From Xiphias gladius (Eukaryota > Chordata > Actinopteri > Istiophoriformes > Xiphiidae), in NCBI RefSeq assembly GCF_016859285.1, contig NC_053410.1, positions 585,694-649,693 of the forward strand: a DNA stretch of 64,000 bases, given 5' to 3'. The notes under the pieces were generated by a model that did no database searches, was not told where the DNA came from, and saw nothing but the letters and a program-made list of their open reading frames with translations. The translations under genes were made by a program, and so were the position numbers. How positions within the stretch are numbered: position 1 is the first letter of the stretch; each line of letters opens with the position of its first letter. Below are positions 47,113 to 58,200 of this stretch, one piece after another.

Positions 47113-49605
47113 TCAAATGTGACCGTTTTTCAAAGCGCTCCTCCCGGATTCTGCTTCAGAGCTCCCTCCGCTGTGCTGCAGGTTTTCTTGCGACACGCTG
47201 AAGTTCTTCCCGCAGACCTCGCAGACGAACGGCTTCTCTCCGCTGTGTGTGCGCTGGTGCAGGTTGGCGCTGGCCTGCGTGGAGAAGGTTTTCTCACACT
47301 GAGCGCAGCCGAACGGCTTCCCCTCCGAGTGGCTGCGTCGGTGCGTCTTCAGGTAGCTCAGCGAGCTGTAGCCGCGGCCGCACACGTCGCAGGGGAAGGG
47401 TTTGCTGCCGCCGTGCAGCTGCAGGTGCGTCTTTAGGACCCGGGCGCTGGTGAAACTCTTCCCGCACGCGTCGCAGGTGTGGGCTTTCTGCCCGCCGTGT
47501 GCCAGCTGGTGGCGTTTGAGCGAGGTAGACGAGGAGAAGTGTTTTCCGCACTCGCCGCAGCTGTAGGGTTTGATGCCGGCGTGGCTCCTCTCGTGCAGCA
47601 GCAGCGCGCTGCGCTGCCGGAAGCCCTTCCCGCAGGTGTTGCATATGAACGCCCACTCTCCGCTGTGCACGGCGCGGTGCACCTTCAGGTGTCCGGCCTG
47701 AGTGAAGCTGCGGCCGCACACGTCGCAGCTGAAGGCCCGGCGGCCCGAGTGGACGAGGCGGTGGCGGCACAGGTTGGCCGACACGCTGAATCTCTTCCCG
47801 CAGGTGTCGCAGCTAAAGGCCTTCTCGCCGGTGTGGACGCGGCGGTGGACCGACAGGCTGCTCCTGCTGGAGAAACTGTTCCCACACTGCTCGCAGGCGT
47901 GCGGCCGCTCACCCGTGTGCGTCCTCAGGTGAGCCCTGAGGCCGCTCTGCTGGCTGAAGGCCTTCCCGCAGACGCCGCAGGTGAACGGCTTCAGCCCTCT
48001 GTGGACGGTCAGCTGGTGGACGTGGACGCTGCGGCGCGTGGTGAATCCTTTCTCGCAGGTGGGACATTTAAACGGTTTGTCCTTCAGGTGGACTCTCTGG
48101 TGAGCGGACAGGTAACTGTGTTTAGAGAACTCCTTCCCGCACTCTGCACAGCTGAACTTCCTGTCTGTCCCCGGACAGGTCAGTCGGTCGCCGCTCTCAG
48201 CGCGCGCCCGCCGGTGTGGCCCGCCAGGCGGGCGAAGCCGCGGGAGCCCCGCGGCAGGCGGAAGCGCTTGCGTCCGCAGGACCTGCACCCGCGAACACGG
48301 CCGGAACACTGGCCTGCGGGTGGGCTAGCTGATGGACTCTGATTCTCTGGCGAGGCGAGAAGCCTTTCCCTTTCCCCTTCTAGGGACAGGGGAAGAAGCC
48401 TTGTGGACCCCAGGACCTGCCTGTCTGGAGCTGCTGGAGCTGCTGCGTCTGCAGTGCTGCTGCTGCTGGGCCTGGCCGCCTGCCTGCCGCCGGCTGCAGC
48501 CGCCGCAGGACGCACGCATCCACATCACGTGTCCGGAGTGGCACGGGGGGGGGGGGGACGGTCGGCTGGACTGCAGACTGCAGAGAGGCAGGGGCAGTCC
48601 TGTCAGCGTATAGTCATACAGTGATACAGTGAGAATGTTAGAGTCTTTACCGTCCTCCTGCTTTCCTTTGAGATCCTGGTTCTCCTCCCGCTTCTCCTCC
48701 AGCAGCCTCCTCAGCTCCTGCAGCAGAGCCTCGCAGAGCCTCCTCACCACGGCCAGCAGCTCCTCCTACACCACACACACGTTAGTCCGGATTTTTGAGT
48801 TTTCATTAACCAGCCACGTTCTCCCGCTTTGTGTCTCTGTGTATCGCCGCCAGACAGAACCGGGCGCATTACGACCGACTCCTCCTCACGACTGACCCTG
48901 GTCTGGGAGTAACTGACCCTGGTCTATAATTGACCTAGATCTGTAACTGACCTGATTTTGGGACTAACTGACTTAGGTCTGTAACTCACCCTGGTCTGGG
49001 ACTAACTGACCCTGGTCTATAACTGACCTAGGCCTGTAACTGACCTAGATCTGTAACTGACCTGATTTTGGGACTAACTGACTTAGGTCTGTAACTCACC
49101 CTGGTCTGGGAGTAACTGACCCTGGTCTGGGACTAACTGACCCTGGTCTATAACTGACTTAGATCTATAAATGACCTAGGTCTGTAATTGACCTGAGTCT
49201 GTAATTGACCTGAGTCTGGGAGTAACTGACCCTGGTCTGGGACTAACTGACCCTGGTCTATAACTGACCTAGGCCTGTAACTGACCCTGGTCTGGGAGTA
49301 ACTGACCCTGGTCTGGGACTAACTGACCCTGGTCTATAACTGACCCTGGTCTTTAACTGACCCTGGTCTGGGACTAACTGACCCTGGTCTGGGACTAACT
49401 GACCCTGGTCTATAACTGACCTAGGTCTGTAACTGACCTGAGCCTGGTCTGGAACTGAGCCTGGTCTGGGAGCAACAGACCTAGGTCTATAACTGACCTG
49501 AGTCTGAGAGTTTCCAGGTCTCAGTCTCTGACAGATTTCAGTCTTCGCGGTCACCGTGAATTCCTCCATGACGACGGAGACCAGCTGCTGAACCCAGGAC
49601 GACAT
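47113..49605 (-). CDS. C2H2 zinc-finger protein, 11 fingers plus one degenerate finger
   Basis: Predicted exons: 49605-49498 (MSSWVQQLVSVV...), 48765-48651 (a leucine/glutamate-rich helix, EELLAVVRRLCEALLQELRR) and a final exon ending at the stop 47113-47115. The final acceptor is uncertain. AG before 48164 gives about 424 residues with DRKFSCAECG directly after the helix. AG before 48308 keeps the frame but adds a Pro/Arg-rich stretch. Eleven fingers fit CX2CX12HX3-4H (finger 2 has HX4H). The twelfth, FVCEVCGKNFSVSQENLQ, loses its second His and may be non-functional. Linkers range from canonical (HTGERP, HTGEKA, HSGEKP) to divergent. It is probably a nuclear sequence-specific DNA-binding transcription regulator of the teleost C2H2 expansion; no KRAB, SCAN or BTB domain is seen. 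It is transcribed in the same direction as apmap and acss1. No orthologue is recognised. Confidence 0.85.
48185..48300 (-). pseudogene. Possible out-of-frame finger remnant in the zinc-finger gene
   Basis: In a frame different from the finger array, the minus strand reads CRSCGRKRFRLPRG followed by LAGHTGGRA. This has the CX2C spacing, a GRKRF core and a single His of a C2H2 finger. It could be a decayed finger, part of an alternative exon, or chance in GC-rich DNA. Confidence 0.3.
48896..49497. repeat. ~20-bp minisatellite, ~600 bp (zinc-finger gene intron 1)
   Basis: Units such as CTGACCCTGGTCTGGGA(G)TAA and CTGACCTAGGTCTGTAA alternate from 48896 up to the donor of exon 1. The donor itself (CAG/GTCAGTTATAG) lies in a repeat-like unit, so the array has reached the splice site. 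Confidence 0.9.
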
Positions 49606-51172
49606 TTTACTGAAACAAAAAATTTATTGAAATGAAGAACAAGATTAAAAAAATAAAAATAAAAAAAAAACTACAAGAAGTCCGGCTGCAGAGAGAACCG
49701 GTCTGTTGTTGTCGTTTCTGCCTGTTCACTGACGGCAGCTTTTACGACAGGAGCAGCGGAGAGACGGCAGCCTTTCGCCCCCTGCTGGACGGAGGTCCAA
49801 AACACAACGGCTCAATAATAAACAACAAATAAATACAATAAAAATAAAACAATAAAAAAGCTGTCGAGGATGATAAAATCTACAAAGTTCATTCATCTAT
49901 AAAAGTTTATAATGTTTAGTTTTGAATATTTAATCAAACAATAAAAACAAATAAACGAATAAAATTGTATAATTTTCTCATCTCTTGTAGTTTACTTTAA
50001 ATATATCTATCTATATAAATGATATAATATTATATATATATATATATATATATAAATTCTTATCTTATTTTAGGAATGAATAAATTCAACACAATCAAAA
50101 TATCAACATAAATTGCAAACAATTAGAATTAATGATTTTTTTTAACAGTAAAAAATTCAAAATGATTTACATTCATTTCAAATCAACAAGGTTCAGGTGA
50201 AATTTCATTAGGTTTTTTTATGAATATAAAACAAAATCAAATATAAATACAAACTCATTAAACATAACAGATAAACATAATAATACAATTTAGATGACTA
50301 AGATTTTAATCGTGTCTATTCTTTATTTATGAGTAAATCAGTCGTGTATAAGACAAACAGCAGAATTCAGGTTTGTTAGAAATGTTTATTTCTGTACCTT
50401 TACATCAGTAATGATACACAACGTGTCTGATCTGATTGTCGGTTAATTGAATGAATAATTAACAAATACATTTATTAACTTACATTCTTAACATACTGTA
50501 TGATTTAAGCTTCAAACTAAAATCTGTCAAATCTCTTGATATGGTCGGAATATTTGTATTTTTCCGTTAAATAAAAAGCATCTGAAGAGGGTTAGAGCCA
50601 CATGGACGAAAATCCGAATCCAGACTTTATTTAGATCTGATCATAATTATCATACGTTGAGTCTAAGCGAGGCCAGTGTCCCACTGAACTGACGCACTGC
50701 AGCGACGAGTTTCTAACCTTTGTGACCGTGACAGGAAGTTTCCGCTTCAATGTCTTTGACTTGGTATAAAACCGGAGAAAGTTCAGAGAAAGTTCTGACC
50801 CACTTTAAATGGAACTTCTGTCTTGATCTCGCAGTTTCTCGTCCGGCTTCACGCTCAGTTCATCTCAGAAAATTCGGATTTATCTGCACATTTTGCAAGT
50901 GAGATCAGGACGAACTCAGAAGCGAAGGATTTCGTTTTGCTTCCCCAGGAGGAGGCTGCCGTGAAGCCGAGGAGGAAAAATGTGAAGGTGAAATCCAACG
51001 AAAGAGGCCGGATGTAACTCGATCCATCCGTTGGACTCTGGACCCGTCTGATCCCAGCGGAGCCGCTGTCAGGACCCTGGTCTATGTCGGATGGATCATT
51101 AAGCAGCGGTTCAGCAGGTCGGGATGATGTGATGAGTACCTGAGGACCCCCCCTCCCTCCCTCCTACCCCCC
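49606..51172. other. Zinc-finger gene upstream region and acss1 3' UTR
   Basis: Minus-strand TTTTTTGTTTCAG ends four bases before the zinc-finger ATG and looks like a 3' splice site, so a 5' noncoding exon probably lies upstream. 49800-50560 is AT-rich with a TA microsatellite at 50031-50054. A minus-strand AATAAA at 50626-50631 is the best acss1 poly(A) signal, giving a 3' UTR of about 0.55 kb. Confidence 0.5.
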
Positions 51173-52080
51173 CTACTCCTTCTTCTCCCCCTCCTCCCGA
51201 CTCCTCCGTTTCCTGTACAGCTCGTGGGCCTCGATGATCTCCTCGACGACGGACGGGTCGTCCAGAGTCGACACGTCGCCGAGGTCGGCGCTGGTCCCCG
51301 CGGCGACCTTCCTCAGGATCCGCCTCATGATCTTGCCGGAGCGAGTCTTCGGTAACCGCTTCACCACCTGAGAGACGGAGACCGACAGTTACCGGTTGGC
51401 TGACGGCTCTTACCCGCGCTTCGGTGTAACTGAGTACATCTACTCCAGTACTGCACGGGAGTACGCGTTGGAGGTACTTGTACTTCCCTCGAGTCTCGTC
51501 TCGCCTCCTCGGAATATTTTCTTTCTCACCGGTTAAAACGTTTTCACACCAAACGCCTGGAGTTTAGAATAAACGAGGCTTTTCCGTCGGTTCAAACGCG
51601 TCGAGCTGAAACTCACCAGATATTTCCTCGGTTCTTCTTCCTCTTAAAGAGCAGCTAATAATAGTTTTAATCATTTAAAAAAAGAAAAAAATTTGAGATA
51701 CATCGAAATACAAAATCTACAGAAAATAAAAAATAAAATAACTTGAACTAAATAATAAATATTGTCTTAATGTCTTATTACCGACAGAATTGAATAAAAG
51801 AAACACAAAACAAATATGTTGAAACAAAAATAAAGTATATATTCAAATATAAAAGTAACACCTGTTGAATAAACCTGGTCCGTGGACCTGAAACCTGGTC
51901 TAGCTAATCCGGCTCTGGGGTGTTCTGAGTGCTGGTTGGGCTGTGACGCACCAGGAAGTGTTCGGGGACGGCGTATCTGGCGATCTTGGTGGCCACGAGG
52001 TCCCGGAGCTGCCGCAGGACGGCGGGGGGGTCGTCACCGACGTCGTCCTTCAGGACCACGAAGGCAAAGGGCACTGAGAC

Positions 52081-52145
<65 letters not shown>

Positions 52146-52239
52146 TAAACATGTGAAACACATTAACAGCGGCCTCAGACAGTAACTTTGCACTTTGTGC
52201 TGCAGGTTGGATTTTCATTGGGGGGGGGGGGGTGAAGAG

Positions 52240-52285
<46 letters not shown>

Positions 52286-55200
52286 AAAGAAAGAAAAAGG
52301 GAAGAAAGAAAGAGAAAGAAAAAGGGATGAAAGAAAGAGAAAGGGAAGAAAGAATGAAAGAAAGAAAGAGGAAAGAAAGAAAGAAAGAAAGAAAGAAAAA
52401 AGAAAGAAAGAAAGAAAAAGGGAAGAAAGAAAGAAAGAAGGAAAAAAGAAAGAAAGAAAGAAAAAGGGAAGAAAGAAAGAATGAAAGAAAGAGAAAGGGA
52501 AGAAAGAAAGAAAAAGGGAAGAAAGAAAGAAAAAGGAAAGAAAGAAAGAAAGAAAAAAGAAAGAAAGAAAGAAAAAGGGAAGAAAGAAAGAAAAAGGGAA
52601 GAAAGAAAGAGAAAGAAAGAAAAAGAAGAAAGAAAGAAAAAGGAAAGAAAGAAAGAAAAAGGGAAGAAGGAAAGAGAAAGGGAAGAAAGAAAGGAACAGG
52701 GAAGAAAGAAAAAGGGAAGAAAGAAAGAAAAAGGAAAGAAAGAAAGAGAAAGAAAGAAAAAGGGAAGAAAGAAAGAAAGAAAAAGGAAGAAAGAAAGAAA
52801 AAGGGAAGAAAGAAAGAAAAAGAAAGAAAGAAAGAAAAGAAAGAAAGAAAGAAAGAAAAAGGGAAGAAAGAAAGAAAGAAAGAAAGAGAAAGGGAAGAAA
52901 GAAAGAAAAAGGAAGAAAGAAAAAGGAAAGAAAGAAAGAAAGAAAAAAGAAAGAAAGAAAGAAAAAGGGAAGAAAGAAAGAAAAAGGAAAGAAAGAAAGA
53001 AAAAGGAAAGAAAGAAAGAAAAAGGAAAGAAAGAAAGAAAAAGGGAAGAAGGAAAGAGAAAGGGAAGAAAGAAAGAATGAAAGAAAGAGAAAGGGAAGAA
53101 AGAAAGAAAAAGGAAAGAAAGAAAGAGAAAGAAAGAAAAAGGGAAGAAAGAAAGAAAAAGGGAAGAAAGAAAGAAAAAGGAAAGAAAGAAAGAAAGAAAA
53201 AGAAAGAAAGAAAGAAAAAGGGAAGAAAGAAAAAGGGAAGAAAGAAAAAGGGAAGAAAGAAAGAAAAAGGAAGAAAGAAAAGGAAGAAAGAAAGAAAGAA
53301 AAAGGGAAGAAAGAAAGAAAAAGGAAAGAAAGAAAGAAAAAGAAAGAAAGAAAGAAAGAAAGAAAAAGGGAAGAAAGAAAGAAGAAAGAAAGAGAAAGGG
53401 AAGAAAGAAAGAAAAAGGGAAGAAAGAAAGAAAGAAAGGAAAGAAAGAAAGAAAGAAAAAAGAAAGAAAGAAAGAAAAAGGAAAGAAAGAAAGAAAGAAA
53501 AAGGAAAGAAAGAAAGAAAAAGGAAAGAAAGAAAGAAAAAGGGAAGAAGGAAAGAGAAAGGGAAGAAAGAAAGAATGAAAGAAAGAGAAAGGGAAGAAAG
53601 AAAGAAAAAGGAAAGAAAGAAAGAGAAAGAAAGAAAAAGGGAAGAAAGAAAGAAAAAGGAAAGAAAGAAAGAAAAAAGAAAGAAAGAAAGAAAAAGGGAA
53701 GAAAGAAAGAAAAAGGGAAGAAAGAAAAAGGGAAGAAAGAAAGAGAAAGGGGAGACAGGTGAAGAGGAAGAACGAGAGAGGGGGAATCAGTCTTAAGCAG
53801 GAGTCAGAGCGTTCGATCGTTTCCTCGTGAAGACTTTATCGTAAACGGAATTTGACGGTTCCGGTCGCTGATCTTCGCCATTAACCGTCGGCGACAGAAA
53901 CGCGGATCTCAGCGGGTTCCTAAAGGATCGTGAGGCGTCGGATGGATAAACAGCAGAGGAGCGGTTCCGGTAGTAGGTCCGCCGCCAGACCAGCAGGCGG
54001 CAGCAGAGCGCCGGAGGTCGAGCACGCCTGCGGGAGTGGCCTCGTCCTCCTGTTCAACCTCTGGTCCTGTGATTTCTGCTCCACGATAAACCGAGACACC
54101 GAACTGGCACCGGCAACCGGAGAGAATCGGTTCTAACAAACGGTTTAACTGGCGTCAACAACGGGATCTGATCACACTTAGAGTCTGTTAGAAACCGGTT
54201 ATTACGTCCTGAAACTCTGAGTATCCTTAACGTGAACTGTCGCCCTTCTCTCCTTCGTTACCCAGAAAATCCCAGTTGCCTTCATCACCAAATCCCATTC
54301 ACACTTTTATTTTGAAACGGCCGGAGAGAGAGATTTTAGAAACGACAGAGGAAGTCCACGTTGTAGACGCATCTTCCCGTCGAGCCGAAGAGCAAACACC
54401 CGCCCCACAGAGAGGAGGGAGTCCGTCTGATGGTGAAGAGGATGTTTTACATGATGGGAGTTCAGATCAGTGCGTTTCCTGTGTTTCAACTCTCACCTTC
54501 TCCTTTGATGTCATGAGGGATTCCGATCACAGCTGTTTCTGGAACAGCTGGATGTTCATCCTGCACAAACAATCACCACTGTCACAACAACGAACGTTCA
54601 CATTGGATTCTTATTGTTGTTTATTGTTTTCAGGTGAAACACTAAAGAGATTTACAAATATACACGAAGAGGCCTGACAGGGACAAACTGATGTTGTGAC
54701 CTCATCTCATATAATGTCGTATCTCGTCACCTCACCTGTCAGTTGCATATAGTTTCACGTCATCTTTTCTCGTATCACATCCTTTAATCCTGTTTTGTTT
54801 TATCTTGATTTCCAACTTCTGTTGCAGTGATTTTTTTGTTTTACTAAACGTTATTTTCTCTTCTTTCATCTCATCATGTTTTATCATCTCACTAGTCTTT
54901 GGCTCTTATCTGAAATGATTGATTTTCATCTTTTCTCACTTCACATCTAAACTCATTTTAGGTCACCTAATCTTGATTAATTGGCTCTTGTTAACTCATC
55001 TCAATCAATATCTCGTTTCCGCTACTCTCATGCCGCATCTCGTTTCAGGCAGTGTCTCATATTATCTCATCTCATTTCATCTCATCCTAATCTCTGTAAT
55101 CTCATGTCGGTACATATCAGCGCATGCCATATTTGAAATTATCATCTCAGATGCTCTAATCTCATTCGCCGTCATCTCTTGCACTCGTTTTTTTATTCGC

Positions 55201-58200
55201 CCAATCTTTTCCATCTCAGCTGGATCTCCTTAAGGTTCCTCGCATCCTCTCACACTTTCATCATTGCACCTCGAATCGTATCTGATCACACTACCTGCCA
55301 TCCCTCGGCATCTCAAGAAATCTCTTCATTTTATCTCTCGTGTTTTTACCTTTTCTCGCATCCTCTCTCGCTTTACATTTTATCTCATCAGCTCATATAC
55401 GTCATCTTTCTCCATTTCATCACAATCTCTCGCGTCTTTCTGTTTCATCTCTCTTCGTCACATACCCCATCCACTTATCTCACACCATTTCTTGCCTAAT
55501 TGTTCTGGTTTCATTGTTTTCAGAGGATGGTTCACGTCGCCTTCTGTGATGTCTCCTCCAATCTCACCTCCCGTCTTTTAGCTTAATCTCTCTCCTCATC
55601 TCACATTTAATCTCATGTCATGTAATCCCAGTTTTCTCCTCATCTCATCAGATTTTTTCTAATTTAAATCTACGAACCCTATTACTGCCCTGCCTCATTG
55701 TCTAGGATTCACTTTTTTTTCCTCCCTTTTTAAAAAAAACAAAACAAAACATACTGAGAGAACATTAACTGTTGTCACCGAGGAGATTTCAAAATACCAG
55801 CTCTAATTCTTGCAATTCGATTTTCTGTAGTATTTTCTCAAAACATAGATGATATTGAGAGTAGAGTGAGGATAATGCGTATACTCACCAGAGCGTCCTC
55901 TATCTCTGCCGTGCCGAGACGATGACCGCTGACGTTAATGACATCGTCCATCCGACCGGTTATCTGGTAGTAGCCGTCCTCTGACCGGTACGCTCCGTCA
56001 CCGGTGAAATAATGGCCTGACAGAAGAAAGAACCGACGTCAGCTCACAGACCGGGGTCGCGGACTGAATGACCGCAGCGTGTTTTATTTCCACTGACCAG
56101 GATACGGTTTGAAATAAGCCTCCACAAATCTCCGGTGGTCTCCATGAATGCTGCGGGCCATTCCAGGCCACGGCTGGCTGATGCACAGAGCTCCACTCAC
56201 AGAGTTACCGGCCAGAGGTTCGCCCTGAAAATCACACCACACGACACGCAACGTCCAGGTCAGCGAAGAACGGTTCAGACACTACTAAGTACGCGGCCCC
56301 CTCGGGAGGGAGCCCAGTCCAACTGTGGTTTAGTGACTAATTACAGCGGGGATACAGTCTCGAGATCCGTGCAGAACCTCAAACTGGCACTGGATGCCGA
56401 TAGGGCGGAATTTACCCGTCGCTCTTCCTGCCATTCGTGCACATAACGGAAGCTGTTTGGTCTGACACGGTAAACACGTGGGGTCTGGATCAGAATCTGA
56501 AGGTAAGACGTGGAAACGACGCTGAGCGTCACGCTTGCGCGTGACTACGGAGGTTTCCTGAAACTGTCCCACTGCTCACTACACCTCCAAACGACGTGAT
56601 GCAGCCCATGCGTACTATATGAAACAGTAGCGACAAGAGAAGTCTGCCCCTTGTAGTTTATAACGGTCTCCCGCTAGAGCTGCCTCAGCGACTCACATCT
56701 GCTCTGGCTCACTCTGAACACCGAGCTGCCTTCCGGTGCTCGGAACCACCAACGGAATGAAACACAAAGTACTTCAAAACCTGAGCAGGCGAATTACAAC
56801 TTTTAATTTTGTGGTTGGACAGAGAGTCGGTGCACAAACAGTTTGGACTTTTTTTTTTTTAATCACCTCTTGAAAACCGGAAAGAACGAAGGCAGAGGGA
56901 GAGGACAGGACACATTTTTGACCACGCTGGGTACGGTTGACTTTAATCTGCCAGGGACAGTTGTCGTTTGACATGGCAGGGCCCGTTTCTTCAGAATTAT
57001 CGAGCATTTTGATCCCATCTCTCCAATGTCCTTCATCACGGTTCCCCTCGGACTAACTCTGCGCTACTGCACTGAGAATGGGGTCAGTGTTAAGTGGTGC
57101 AAATTAAATCCTGGACCACTGTTTATGAGACGCAAAAACGGTCTTCATCAGCGGTTCAAGTGCAGTTTGTGTTAACTCGGAGAAGATTGCAGTGAAAGTG
57201 CAAGTGACCTCGACCCCCTCTGAAGATGAGATGTGAAACTGAAGGAGTCCTAATCTAATCTAATCTACACTCAGTAACCAGTGATGATGGAAAACCCTCG
57301 AACGCCCGCAGATTACAGCTCTTTAACAGAGGGAGGGAAATGGGGAAACTAGCGGATAATTAATTTGGAGGAGCGGCGATCGTCCCACCAGGGTCTGAAA
57401 GTCTGTTAATCAAAGCAAACAGATGCTGCTGGTCTTGTTTTAATTGAGAGATTAAACTGGGAGAGAGAGAGAGGGGTGTCGTTCCGAGGCTCGTTCGACC
57501 TCTTACATCTATAGGTCAAGTGGGGTTAATGAGACGCAGGCACTGACGGGACATCTGCTCCGAAGCTGATTGGAGGAGAGCTCGGCCCGATAGATGCTCA
57601 AAGGATCGTCTTTTGAATGAATCTCCAAAACACACTTCCGTCCGTGTCATAGACACACTTTTCCTTTTGGCTACAGTTTTTTAATTTGTTATTCACATGT
57701 CGTGTCTCCTACTTAAAAGATAAATCTGGCGATATTCTATATTTTTCCTGTTGTCAACAAATCCTATCCTATGTGCAGAGCCAAACCAACAATGAGCTGA
57801 TTCTACATACGAGTATTGGCTGTGTATCCAAGACCAGGCACAGGCCCAGTGCCCCCAAGGGAGCCGAGCCTTTGTTTAATGTGACTGTTAACCTTTCTTA
57901 GGGAAAAGCAATCAAATGACGACCGAGAGACGCAAAAAAGCCACAAAGAGACTCAAAGCGACGACGACGAGGAGAAACGCTACCACAACCAGAGGGAGAA
58001 TTAACTAAAAGAGATGCAAACGACCAAAGAGTCAAAAAACAACTACAAAGAGACTCAAAACAACCACAAGGGGAAGCAAAATGCCACAAAGACTCAAAAA
58101 ACGACCTCAAAGAGACTCAAAACGACAACGACGAGAAGAAACACTACCAAAACCAGAGGGAGAATTAATTCAAAGAGATGCAAAACAACCACAAAGAGAC

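Noticed and set aside
47479-48342. A 287-residue plus-strand open frame opposite the zinc-finger exon
   Set aside because: It is the antisense shadow of the GC-rich finger array; the minus strand carries unmistakable C2H2 motifs.
52195-53796. A 533-residue open frame made of Lys, Glu and Arg
   Set aside because: It is the translation of a GAAA/GGAAGAAA simple repeat; no stop codon can occur in pure A/G tracts of this composition in that frame. It also lies inside an acss1 intron on the opposite strand.
56780-57270. Possible LINE 3' end with a TAATC tail
   Set aside because: Only the short tail-like tandem is visible; no reverse-transcriptase motif upstream could be read, so no element is called.
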